Shown: piece after piece, positions 1-7,660 of the stretch
Position numbering within the stretch: position 1 is the first letter of the stretch
Layout of the letters: each line of letters opens with the position of its first letter
NCBI RefSeq assembly: GCF_900104515.1
Contig: NZ_FNJL01000032.1
Coordinates: 1 to 64,000, forward strand
Source: Paracidovorax cattleyae
Lineage (GTDB): Bacteria > Pseudomonadota > Gammaproteobacteria > Burkholderiales > Burkholderiaceae_C
DNA: 64,000 nt
Direction of reading: 5' to 3'
Position numbers and translations under genes: made by a program
Notes under the pieces: generated by a model
The model's database searches: none
The model's input: only the letters and a program-made list of their open reading frames with translations
What the model was told of the DNA's origin: nothing

Positions 1-302
1 GCCCCAGTCTCTCGCGGGCCGCGCCAACCTGATTTTTTGAGGGCCTGCTCCAGCACGCTTATCCCGTGCAGGTCAGGCTCGCTCCACTTGCGCCAGTACG
101 CATACACGTTCTGCCACTTGGGAAACTCCGGCGGAAGAAACCTCCACTGACAGCCTGTGCGCAGTAGGTAGAGCACCGCGCAGAACACCTCGTAGAGATC
201 CAGCTCTATGGGCTTGGTACTGCGCCGAACGCTGCGCAACAAGGGCTCGATCTCGGCGAACTTCTCTCTGCTTATGTCGCTTGGGTAGGGCTTTCTTTTC
301 AC
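1..302 (-). CDS. IS5-family transposase, N-terminal part (runs off left edge)
   Basis: The minus strand encodes about 100 residues of a DDE transposase before the edge. They begin VKRKPYPSDISREKFAEIEP from a GTG at 302 (a TTG at 305 is an alternative) and include TGCQWRFLPPEFPKWQNVYA and YWRKWSEPDLH. The pattern of a short conserved N-terminal module with GCQWR and a W-x-W-x-K stretch is typical of the DUF4096-type N terminus of IS5/IS1031-group transposases. The catalytic DDE residues lie beyond the edge. Many members of this group make the full protein from two overlapping frames, and that cannot be checked here. An unrelated antisense-frame ORF at 73-309 is a shadow. Confidence 0.75.
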   Translation of the reverse strand, partial: MKRKPYPSDISREKFAEIEPLLRSVRRSTKPIELDLYEVFCAVLYLLRTGCQWRFLPPEFPKWQNVYAYWRKWSEPDLHGISVLEQALKKSGWRGPRETG

Positions 303-341
303 CAAGCAATTGTCGGCTCTAAAAAGATCGTAAACAGGCTC
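1..341 (-). mobile_element. IS5-family insertion sequence, one end (partial)
   Basis: The left edge holds the 5' part of a transposase gene reading off the window and, outside it, a terminal sequence whose minus strand begins GAGCCTGTTTACGATC, ending near 341. Ends starting GAGCCTGTT are common in IS5-family elements (established knowledge). The flanking CTAA/TAA at 341-344 could be the target site. The other end and its matching inverted repeat lie outside the window, so the boundary is inferred from one end only. Confidence 0.7.
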
Positions 342-350
342 TAAGAACCG

Positions 351-1547
351 ATGAAAAAAAACGCTTCGCCTCCCCATGACATGGTCGCACAGGACGAGGC
401 TGACGCGCTCGAGTTCGAAGGCTACTTGCGCACCCAGGATCCGGTGCTGGTGCAGGCAGCGCTTTGGGCCACTCGCCGCACCGAGGGCCTCGATGCAGCT
501 GTCGAAGCCGAATTCCAGGAGTGGCTGTGCGCCGACCCGGAACATGCGGACGCCTACGAGGAGATGGAGAAGAGTTTCGACCCTGTGCGCGAAATCTCGG
601 ACGACAAGATCCAGTCCCTGAAGGAAGGTTTGCGCCAGGATGCGCCTATGGGTGCGCCGGCTCGGGAGCAGGCTCTAAACCCCGTTCAGGTTGGAACGTC
701 CGCCGCTCGGCGTGTCACTCGGCCGACGCAGCCTGCCTCGCCGGGCCGCCGCGCCTGGATGGCCGGCATTGGGCGTTTTTTCCCGCAAGCAGCAACTGCC
801 GTGGCTGCGGTGGCGCTGGTCAGTGGGGGCTGGATGGGCTGGGACCATTGGCGCGGCCAGCCTACCTTTGCCAAGAACTACGCCACCGAGCGGGGCCAGC
901 GCCTCGACATCCAGTTGCCCGATGGCAGCACCCTGCAGCTCGATGCCGCCACGCGAGCTGAAGTACGGCTTTACCGCCAACGCCGCGAGGTGCGATTGAT
1001 CGAAGGCCAGGCCCTGTTCGTCGTGCATGCAAACCCGGCGCAACCCTTCGATGTGCTGGCGGGCGCCGTGCGCGTCACCGTCGTCGGCACTCGGTTCTCG
1101 GTCCGGCGTACGCGCGCGGGTCTGGACGCCGGCAAAACGGTGGTGGCGGTTGAATCCGGCCGCGTCCGCGTGAGCCGCACGGCCTCGTCCGGCGAGGTGG
1201 ACGCGGACGAGGCCGCAGGTCGGGTCGAACTGACCGCTGGGCAGACCGTTACGGCGGACGAGACTGGCCGCCTGCAGCCCGTTGTGAGCATTTTCCCAGA
1301 CAGCGTTGCGAGCTGGCGCAATGGGCGCATCAGTTTCAACGACACCCCCCTGGCCGAGGCATTGGCGGAACTGGAGCGGTATGGAGATACGGGGTTGGTC
1401 ATACGCGACCCCGCCGTAGGTGCGATGCGGCTGGGCGGCAGCTTCGACGTACGGCAAATGGGCTCGTTCGCGCAGGCGCTGCCTTCTCTGTTGCCGGTGC
1501 GGCTGGAACGGAGAAATGGGGTGGTGGAGATCGTTGGCCTGCGCTGA
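351..1547 (+). CDS. fecR: FecR-family anti-sigma factor / iron-signal transducer
   Basis: 398 residues with FecR-family architecture. Residues 35-75 are a DUF4880-like cytoplasmic module (sigma-factor contact, with the typical A-x-x-W and FQEWL.ADPEHADAYE pattern). A single membrane span lies at about 145-167. The periplasmic FecR domain, with LPDGSTLQLDAATR and VTVVGTRFSVRR, lies at about 175-285. The C-terminal 80 residues resemble an STN/secretin-like module. FecR proteins relay receptor occupancy to an ECF sigma factor of the FecI type. The TonB receptor 142 bp downstream has the matching N-terminal signalling domain. The expected fecI upstream is missing: the IS end lies only about 9 bp before the ATG and no Shine-Dalgarno sequence is visible there, so expression may depend on the IS or be lost. 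Confidence 0.85.
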   Translation: MKKNASPPHDMVAQDEADALEFEGYLRTQDPVLVQAALWATRRTEGLDAAVEAEFQEWLCADPEHADAYEEMEKSFDPVREISDDKIQSLKEGLRQDAPMGAPAREQALNPVQVGTSAARRVTRPTQPASPGRRAWMAGIGRFFPQAATAVAAVALVSGGWMGWDHWRGQPTFAKNYATERGQRLDIQLPDGSTLQLDAATRAEVRLYRQRREVRLIEGQALFVVHANPAQPFDVLAGAVRVTVVGTRFSVRRTRAGLDAGKTVVAVESGRVRVSRTASSGEVDADEAAGRVELTAGQTVTADETGRLQPVVSIFPDSVASWRNGRISFNDTPLAEALAELERYGDTGLVIRDPAVGAMRLGGSFDVRQMGSFAQALPSLLPVRLERRNGVVEIVGLR

Positions 1548-1689
1548 AAAGGCGCACAAGGCGCCAAAGTTCGATGGCCTTTCAGAAATCTCGCAGTTTT
1601 CTTGTATCCGGACATGAGGGTTTGGCCGCCTCCCGCGACTCCATTGGTAGTGATTCGTATTTCAACTACTGTTCCTGGAGATTGCATTC

Positions 1690-4128
1690 ATGTGGCAACC
1701 GCACTTCGCCCTCGCTCCCTTGGCCCTGGCTGCCTTGCTGGTGGGAACTCTTTCAGTTCAGGCGCACGCCCAGCCTCGATCGGCCACTCCCGTAGCCATC
1801 ACCATCGGAGCCCAGCCGCTGGGTCCTGCCCTCAATGAACTGGCGCGGCAAGCCGGCCTTCAACTGCTGTTCCCGCCGGCATTGGTTGCAGGTAAAACCG
1901 CACCCGCCGTCTCGGGTACGTTGACGCCGAACCAGGCAGTGGATCGGTTGCTCGCAGGCAGTGGGTTGATTGCTGCGCAAGAGGGCGGTGCCATCGTCAT
2001 CAAGGCCGCGCCGCCACCGGGGGAAGCAGCGACGCTCGCGCCTGTGACAGTGACTGCGGCCGCTGACCGCAGTGGTTCGACAGAAGGCACGGGGTCCTAC
2101 ACCACTCGTGCCATGAGCACAGCCACCAAGCTGGACCTGTCCATGCGGGAGACGCCGCAAGCAGTCACGGTGATCTCACGCCAACGCATGGATGACCTTG
2201 GCCTCTCCGATATGAATGATGTGGTGAACAGCACGCCAGGTGTCGTCTTCCTCAAACAGGGACCCATCCGACAGCAGTACTACGCACGCGGCTTCCAGGT
2301 TGACAATCTGATGTTCGACGGTCTTGCGAGCAACATCAACCTGACCAGCGGCCTTTCCACCGATCTGCTCTTGTCGGATCTGGCGATCTACGATCGGGTC
2401 GAGGTCGTTCGCGGCGCTGCGGGGCTCACCCAAGGTTCCGGAAGTCCTTCTGCGGCGATCAACCTCGTGCGCAAACGGCCTACTAGCGAAAAGCAACTCA
2501 GCATCACAACTGCGGTAGGCAGTTGGGACCGCTATCGCGCCGAAATCGATGCATCCGGCCCGCTGAACGAGGCGGGCACGCTGCGTGGTCGGGTCGTCGC
2601 GGCTCGCCAGAACGAGAAAAGCTTCCAGGATGTTGTGGACAAGAAACGAACACTTTTCTACGGCGTGCTCGAAGCCGACCTGGGACGAGACACGCGCCTG
2701 ACCATCGGCGCCTCCGCCCAAGAAGAAGACAGTCACAACGGATGGGGCGGCCTGCCCACGGCTTGGGACGGCAGCGATCTTGGCTTGCCGCGCTCCACCT
2801 ATCTCGGCAACACATGGGGAACGTGGAACAAGAAGAACAAATCCGCGTTCGCGGAACTTGACCAACGACTCGCAGGTGGCTGGTCGCTCAAGCTTTCTGC
2901 AAATGGACTTTGGTCGGACGTGGACATCTTCAGCTCCAACATCCGCTCTAGCAGACCCAATGTCTTTCGACAGTACACCGGGGACTATCTTTACGACGAA
3001 ACACATCGCAGCTTCGACGCGCACGCGAAGGGGCCCTTTACGTTTCTGGGCCGGGAGCATGAATTGGTCACCGGCGTGAGCTATCGCGACGGCATGTTCA
3101 ACGGCAATGGAGGGGGCGTCTATACCGCCGAGAACATGGACATCTTCAACTGGAACCACAACGCGGCGATCCCGACGACGATCAACCCCGATTCATGGTT
3201 CTCTCACAGCCGAGAGAAGGTGAAAAGCGCGTATGCCACGACGCGTCTGAGCCTGGCTGATCCGCTCAAATTGATCGTGGGTGGCCGCATGGACTGGTAC
3301 GACTTCAAAGGTCACTACGTATGGTCCGACGCCGACTACAAAGTCAACCGCCATCTGACCAAGTACGCCGGCCTGATCTACGACCTGGACGCGAACCATT
3401 CTGCGTATGTCAGCTACACGGACATCTTCAAGCCGCAGAACTATCTCGATGTGAACAACGCGCTGCTCAAGCCTGTCACTGGCAAGAATTACGAGATCGG
3501 CCTCAAGGGCGAGTATTTCGGCGGTGCGCTCAACACCTCGGTGGCTTTGTTCCGCACAGACGAAAAGAACCGTGCCAAGGCCGTCTCCAACCAGTCCCTC
3601 TGCCCCGGCTATGACAGCGACGCAACTTGCTATGAAGCTGCAGGCCTCGTTCGCAGTAATGGCATTGACCTCGAAGTCAGCGGTGCGCTGACACCAGACT
3701 TGCAGATCGGCGCCGGCTACACCCACGCCAAGGCAACTTATCGCCAAGGCGAGAACCCGGACAACATTGGCCGTCTGTACAACACCGCCATACCCATCAA
3801 TACCCTCAAACTGACGACCGCGTACAGGTTACCTGGTCAACTGTCGAACTGGCGCGTGGGTGCCACGGTCTACCGGCAAAGTGGCATCTACAACGAGAGC
3901 ACCAATTCGGACGGAACGCTCCAGCACGTCGAGCAGCGCGGCTACACGCTGCTTGATCTGATGGTGTCTTGGCAGGCAACCACGAACCTGCATCTGCAAC
4001 TGAACATTGGCAATGTTTTCAACAAGACCTATTACCAAGGGATCGGCGGAAACTGGTCTCTCAGCACCGGGTACAACACCTACGGAGCACCGCGCAACGC
4101 GATGCTGACCGCCAAGTACAAATTTTGA
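1690..4128 (+). CDS. TonB-dependent siderophore receptor (transducer type)
   Basis: 812 residues. There is a signal peptide of about 28 residues ending at AHAQ, then an STN signalling domain at about 36-105 (LNELARQAGLQLLFPPALV), a TonB-box-like VTVTAAADRS region, and the plug at about 145-260 (ETPQAVTVISRQRMDDLG, YYARGFQVDNLMFDG, VEVVRGAAGL). A 22-strand-type barrel ends in the aromatic terminus KYKF. The plug motifs match the FpvA/FhuE/FoxA ferric-siderophore receptor family. The STN domain fits signalling through the FecR encoded just upstream. A GGAG about 10 bases before the ATG can serve as ribosome binding site. The ligand cannot be named from sequence; hydroxamates or pyoverdine-like siderophores are typical for the family. 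The gene looks intact. Confidence 0.9.
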   Translation: MWQPHFALAPLALAALLVGTLSVQAHAQPRSATPVAITIGAQPLGPALNELARQAGLQLLFPPALVAGKTAPAVSGTLTPNQAVDRLLAGSGLIAAQEGGAIVIKAAPPPGEAATLAPVTVTAAADRSGSTEGTGSYTTRAMSTATKLDLSMRETPQAVTVISRQRMDDLGLSDMNDVVNSTPGVVFLKQGPIRQQYYARGFQVDNLMFDGLASNINLTSGLSTDLLLSDLAIYDRVEVVRGAAGLTQGSGSPSAAINLVRKRPTSEKQLSITTAVGSWDRYRAEIDASGPLNEAGTLRGRVVAARQNEKSFQDVVDKKRTLFYGVLEADLGRDTRLTIGASAQEEDSHNGWGGLPTAWDGSDLGLPRSTYLGNTWGTWNKKNKSAFAELDQRLAGGWSLKLSANGLWSDVDIFSSNIRSSRPNVFRQYTGDYLYDETHRSFDAHAKGPFTFLGREHELVTGVSYRDGMFNGNGGGVYTAENMDIFNWNHNAAIPTTINPDSWFSHSREKVKSAYATTRLSLADPLKLIVGGRMDWYDFKGHYVWSDADYKVNRHLTKYAGLIYDLDANHSAYVSYTDIFKPQNYLDVNNALLKPVTGKNYEIGLKGEYFGGALNTSVALFRTDEKNRAKAVSNQSLCPGYDSDATCYEAAGLVRSNGIDLEVSGALTPDLQIGAGYTHAKATYRQGENPDNIGRLYNTAIPINTLKLTTAYRLPGQLSNWRVGATVYRQSGIYNESTNSDGTLQHVEQRGYTLLDLMVSWQATTNLHLQLNIGNVFNKTYYQGIGGNWSLSTGYNTYGAPRNAMLTAKYKF

Positions 4129-4182
4129 CGATTAGCAAGAGATGGATAGGCCAGCGGGCAGTTCTCAAATTCGAAACGCCCA

Positions 4183-4509
4183 ATGCGAATGAAGAAACTT
4201 CTCACCGCACAGGCGCCTGAGTCCGCGCGATCTCGGCTGTATGCCGCTTCACGCATCGCATCGGGAATGCTCGGCGGCTACGCCTTCACTTGGGGCTTCA
4301 TCGCCCTGGGCATCGGCTTGCTGTTCGCGGCTGGCATGGACTTCCACGACGCCGAGACCCTGGGCTACATCCTCGGCTTCCTCGCTTTCCTGGTCGCGTT
4401 TCTGTGGGCCTTCGCAGCGCGCAGCCTGGCGCGCGTATGGCTCGTACTGGCCGGCGGGGGCGCCCTGATGACCGGCGCCGCCTGGCTGGTGCAGCGGGCG
4501 CTGCTCTGA
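4183..4509 (+). CDS. Small DUF3649-like membrane protein of iron-uptake loci
   Basis: 108 residues with three hydrophobic segments (roughly residues 25-50, 58-80 and 84-105), which makes it an inner-membrane protein. Length, topology and position between a siderophore receptor and a PepSY-type protein match the DUF3649 family often annotated as an iron transporter accessory; the biochemical role is not established. It could start at the ATG at 4183 or 4189, and neither has a convincing ribosome binding site. It is probably cotranscribed with the receptor, since the gap is 54 bp. Confidence 0.6.
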   Translation: MRMKKLLTAQAPESARSRLYAASRIASGMLGGYAFTWGFIALGIGLLFAAGMDFHDAETLGYILGFLAFLVAFLWAFAARSLARVWLVLAGGGALMTGAAWLVQRALL

Positions 4510-4534
4510 CGCGTCGGCCAAGGAGACTCCTCCC

Positions 4535-4738
4535 GTGTTCCAGAACTTCCGCCTCTCCATGGCCCGGCTGCACACCTGGTTCGGCCTCGTGCTGGGCTTC
4601 GTGCTGATGGTCGTGTTTTTCTTCGGCTCGCTGTCGGTGTTCGATCGCGAGATCGATCGCTGGGCGATTCCCGAGTCGCGCTTCGCGCCACAGCCGATGC
4701 CCTCGTTCGACAAGGTGCTGCTGCCTGTGATGCCTTGA
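4535..4738 (+). pseudogene. PepSY-associated TM protein (PiuB-like), truncated N-terminal fragment
   Basis: 67 residues starting MFQNFRLSMARLHTWFGLVL, then one membrane span and FDREIDRWAIPESRF. This is the typical beginning of PepSY-associated transmembrane (PiuB-like) proteins, which are normally several hundred residues long with four spans. Such proteins sit beside siderophore receptors and are thought to act in periplasmic or inner-membrane iron reduction or transport. The reading frame ends at 4738, where homology stops abruptly against an oppositely oriented integrase remnant. The gene has therefore lost most of its length through a rearrangement and is very probably non-functional. 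Confidence 0.75.
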
Positions 4739-4912
4739 GAGACGAGCAGACGCGACTCGGCAAGTTGACCACGGGCCTCGGCCAAGCCCACTTCAGGGAA
4801 GGATCCGAGTCCTTCCTTGCCTGCGACACCGAACTTGTAGCGCCAAAGCTTGGATCCATTGGGCTGCACCAGCAAGTACAAACTGAGGCTGCTTGAGATC
4901 GTCTGAAACGCC
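4729..4912 (-). pseudogene. P4-type tyrosine integrase, Arm DNA-binding domain remnant
   Basis: The minus strand carries about 60 residues in one frame, with SLYLLVQPNGSKLWRYKFG, LGSFPEVGLAEARGQLAESR and LLVSQGI. This is the signature of the DUF4102/Arm DNA-binding N-terminal domain of P4-like integrases. The start of the domain and the whole catalytic domain (R-H-R-Y) are absent. It abuts the truncated PepSY gene, so it marks the scar of a lost or rearranged integrative element. The remaining bases up to folA (about 4913-4969) show no feature. Confidence 0.75.
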
Positions 4913-4969
4913 AATGCCGAATTCAGGTGGCCAGCTTCATGGGAATGGGCAACGAGGGTGAGGCCAGCT

Positions 4970-5467
4970 TCAGCGGCGCCGGTAGCTGACGAAGGAAAAG
5001 GGGAGGGCTGCACTGCCGGCGGATGTCTGCACGGGGGTGCGCGCGGTTTCCTCCCACTCGGGGCCCAGCACGGGCGCGAAGGCATCCGCTTCGAAATCCC
5101 GGTGGATTTCGGTGACCTCCACGCCGTCCGCCATCGGAAGGGCCTGGGCGTAGATCTGCGCACCGCCCATCACCCACACCGTGTCGCCATGCGGCCGGGC
5201 CAGTTCCAGCGCCTGCTCCAGGCTGGAGGCAGGCAGTGCGCCGTCTGCATGCCAGCCGGCCTGGCGCGTGACCACGATGTTGGTGCGGCCGGGCAGGGGG
5301 CGGAAGCGGGCCGGCAGAGAGTCCCAGGTCTTGCGCCCCATGACCACCGTGGCACCCAGCGTGAGTTGCTTGAAATGCGCCAGGTCTTCGGGCAGGTGCC
5401 AGGGCATGGCGTTGTGGAGACCAATGCCGCCATTGGCGGCCCGTGCGTAGATGAGCTTCAGTGCCAT
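4970..5467 (-). CDS. folA: Dihydrofolate reductase
   Basis: 165 residues, normal for bacterial DHFR. It reduces dihydrofolate to tetrahydrofolate with NADPH and supplies the cofactor consumed by thymidylate synthase. Visible motifs are the N-terminal IYARAANGGIGLHNAMPWHL loop, the substrate-binding PEDLAHFKQLT with the catalytic acid at D28, the NADPH-binding MGRKTWDSLP, and VMGGAQIYAQALP with the conserved GG. It is the last gene of a thyA, DUF4337, folA run on the minus strand, starting only 6 bp after the DUF4337 stop. Confidence 0.95.
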   Translation of the reverse strand: MALKLIYARAANGGIGLHNAMPWHLPEDLAHFKQLTLGATVVMGRKTWDSLPARFRPLPGRTNIVVTRQAGWHADGALPASSLEQALELARPHGDTVWVMGGAQIYAQALPMADGVEVTEIHRDFEADAFAPVLGPEWEETARTPVQTSAGSAALPFSFVSYRRR

Positions 5468-5473
5468 GGCGTG

Positions 5474-6067
5474 TCAGAGGTGGAGGGCCGCGAGGGCGCC
5501 GATGGCGATGCCCAGGCCGGCGACGCCATACATGCCCCATTGCAGCCATTTGCGGCGCGTCAGCAGTGCGATGGCAGCCAGCGCGATGGCGACCTGCAGC
5601 ACCGTGGTGGCCTGGGCCCACCGGTGGTGCTGGTGCATCTGCTGCTCGCTCTGCTCATCCAGCGCCAGCGACTGGGCTTCCAGCGCCTCGGCCTTGCGCT
5701 TGATGTCGTTTTTCTCCTGCTCGTATCGGTCCAGGCGGGTCTGCAGTTCCGGCTTGCGGTTGTCCGGCGCTAGGTCGCGCGCGAGCTCGGTCACCGATTG
5801 CTTGGTGCTCTTGGATTGGTAGTAGGCCCACTGGTTGGCCGCCTCGGTCTTCTTGATGGCGGCATCGTTTTTGATCAGGCCGGCATTGGCCTGCGTGGCT
5901 CCGCCCATGTACGAGAAGATGGCGCCCACCGTGGCGATGATGGCCGTCGCCATGGCGATGCGGTTGGTCATGGCGCCGTGGTCGGCGTCGGCGGGTTGGG
6001 CGTGCTGGGCGGCATGCTCGACGGCGTGGTCGTGCGGCCCATGGACGTGGAAGCCGTGGGAAGACAT
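5474..6067 (-). CDS. DUF4337-family membrane protein
   Basis: 197 residues. A His-rich N terminus is followed by a membrane span at about 37-57, a charged helical stretch at about 100-140 likely to form a coiled coil (RLDRYEQEKNDIKRKAEALE), and two more spans near the C terminus (about 151-168 and 175-195). This matches the DUF4337 family, whose function is unknown. It lies between thyA and folA and is probably cotranscribed with them, but nothing in the sequence ties it to folate metabolism. Confidence 0.75.
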   Translation of the reverse strand: MSSHGFHVHGPHDHAVEHAAQHAQPADADHGAMTNRIAMATAIIATVGAIFSYMGGATQANAGLIKNDAAIKKTEAANQWAYYQSKSTKQSVTELARDLAPDNRKPELQTRLDRYEQEKNDIKRKAEALEAQSLALDEQSEQQMHQHHRWAQATTVLQVAIALAAIALLTRRKWLQWGMYGVAGLGIAIGALAALHL

Positions 6068-6103
6068 GGGGAGAGGCTGGAAGCTTTTGGAAAAACGGAA
6101 GGG

Positions 6104-6943
6104 TCAGACCGCGACCGGCGCCTTGATGGCGGGGTGGTGCGCGTAGTCGCGCACCTCGAAGTCTTCGAGCCGGTAGTCGAAGAGGCTGTCCGGGCGGCGC
6201 AGGATATGCAGCGTGGGGTAGGGGTGGGGAGCGCGCGACAGCTGCAGTTCCACCTGCTCGAAATGGTTGCTGTAGATGTGGCAGTCGCCGCCCGTCCAGA
6301 TGAAGTCGCCCACATCCAGGTTGCATTGCTGGGCCATCATGTGGGTCAGCAGTGCGTAGCTGGCGATGTTGAAGGGCACGCCCAGGAAGATGTCGGCGCT
6401 GCGCTGGTACAGCTGGCAGCTCAGGCGGCCGCGCTCGCCGGCGGCCTGCGGCGGCGCCACGTAGAACTGGAAGAACGCGTGGCACGGCATGAGGGCCATC
6501 TTGTCCAGGTCGGCCACGTTCCAGGCGCTGACGATGATGCGGCGCGAGTCGGGGTTGGTCCTGAGCGTTTCGACCACCTGGCTGATCTGGTCGATGTGGC
6601 CGCCGTCCGGCGTGGGCCAGCTGCGCCACTGCACGCCGTAAACCGGGCCCAGGTCGCCGTCCTCGCGTGCCCATTCGTCCCAGATGGTGACGCCGCGCTC
6701 CTTCAGCCAGTGGTTGCTGCTGGAGCCGGTGAGGAACCAGAGCAGCTCGGTGATGATGGACTTGAGATGCACCTTCTTGGTGGTGACCAGCGGAAAGCCC
6801 TCGTTCAGGTCGAACCGCATCTGGTAGCCGAACACGCTGCGGGTGCCGGTGCCGGTGCGGTCACCCTTGGCCACGCCATGGGTATAGACGTGGCGCATGA
6901 AGTCTTCGTACTGGGAGCGCACGGGGCGGGCGGGGGCATTCAT
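6104..6943 (-). CDS. thyA: Thymidylate synthase
   Basis: 279 residues from the ATG chosen here; an in-frame TTG nine codons earlier would add a basic tail not typical of the family. It methylates dUMP to dTMP using methylene-tetrahydrofolate. Motifs are [20 protein letters not shown] (phosphate-binding Arg), [30 protein letters not shown], the catalytic cysteine C154 in [10 protein letters not shown], the [20 protein letters not shown] block and the GDCHIYSNH motif. Together with folA downstream it forms the dTMP/folate cycle pair, separated by the DUF4337 gene. Confidence 0.95.
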   Translation of the reverse strand: MNAPARPVRSQYEDFMRHVYTHGVAKGDRTGTGTRSVFGYQMRFDLNEGFPLVTTKKVHLKSIITELLWFLTGSSSNHWLKERGVTIWDEWAREDGDLGPVYGVQWRSWPTPDGGHIDQISQVVETLRTNPDSRRIIVSAWNVADLDKMALMPCHAFFQFYVAPPQAAGERGRLSCQLYQRSADIFLGVPFNIASYALLTHMMAQQCNLDVGDFIWTGGDCHIYSNHFEQVELQLSRAPHPYPTLHILRRPDSLFDYRLEDFEVRDYAHHPAIKAPVAV

Positions 6944-7092
6944 GGGCAGCAGGCGCAAGCGCGTTCGCAACTATGGAGCCGTGGATTCTAGGGTCTGGGC
7001 CGGTGGGCTGCCGGAGCCGGGCCTGGAGCCCGCGAAGGAGCTAAGCTCGGGTGTTGCACCATTCCCAGGCCCGCCGGGCCGGCTTTGCCAAC

Positions 7093-7650
7093 ATGCCCCA
7101 TACATCGTCGCGATTTTCCTTCCCTTTCCTCGCTGGGTGGTCGCTGGCTGCCCTCCTGTCGCTGGCAGGTTGCGCCAGCAACGTGCCTCTGTCACCTGCC
7201 CAGCCGTCCATCATCCCGCAACCTGCCCCGGCGGCTGCGGCTGCGGCTGCGGCTGCGGCTCCTGCCGCTGCCACTCCTGCGGCGGCCGACCACCGGGCCG
7301 GCATGCAGGCACTGGTGGGGCGCTATCCCACCGATGGTGTCGACTTCCTGCGCACCGGGCCCATGGCGGAGCGCCTGAAGGGCCTGCTGGGCCCCGTGAA
7401 CTATCCCATACTCCTGCAGAACATGGGCACCAGCGGCCCGCTGCGAAAGGAAGGAAATCTGCTCTACATCACCGGCAACCGGCCGCACCAGGGCGGATCG
7501 GAGTCGGCGGCCGTGGTGCTCGATCCCACGCGGGATGCGATGCACGTGTGGCTGCAGACGGGCGACGAGGAATGGGACGTGCAGGACTACGGCCGCGGAA
7601 TGGGGCTGCCGGCCGAAGTGCGCACGATGATGGAGAACGCGCGGCGCTGA
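7093..7650 (+). CDS. Putative lipoprotein of unknown function
   Basis: 185 residues from the ATG at 7093, chosen because it places a lipoprotein signal directly at the N terminus: FPFLAGWSLAALLSLAGC, with the lipobox cysteine in LAGC. An upstream in-frame ATG at 7051 would spoil this. An alanine-rich low-complexity linker follows, encoded by five tandem GCGGCT hexamers at 7231-7260. The remaining domain (YPTDGVDFLRTGPMAERLKG ... WLQTGDEEWDVQDY) resembles small secreted proteins of unknown function. I do not recognise a family with certainty. It is probably anchored in the cell envelope. Confidence 0.65.
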   Translation: MPHTSSRFSFPFLAGWSLAALLSLAGCASNVPLSPAQPSIIPQPAPAAAAAAAAAAPAAATPAAADHRAGMQALVGRYPTDGVDFLRTGPMAERLKGLLGPVNYPILLQNMGTSGPLRKEGNLLYITGNRPHQGGSESAAVVLDPTRDAMHVWLQTGDEEWDVQDYGRGMGLPAEVRTMMENARR

Positions 7651-7660
7651 GTCGCTGGCC

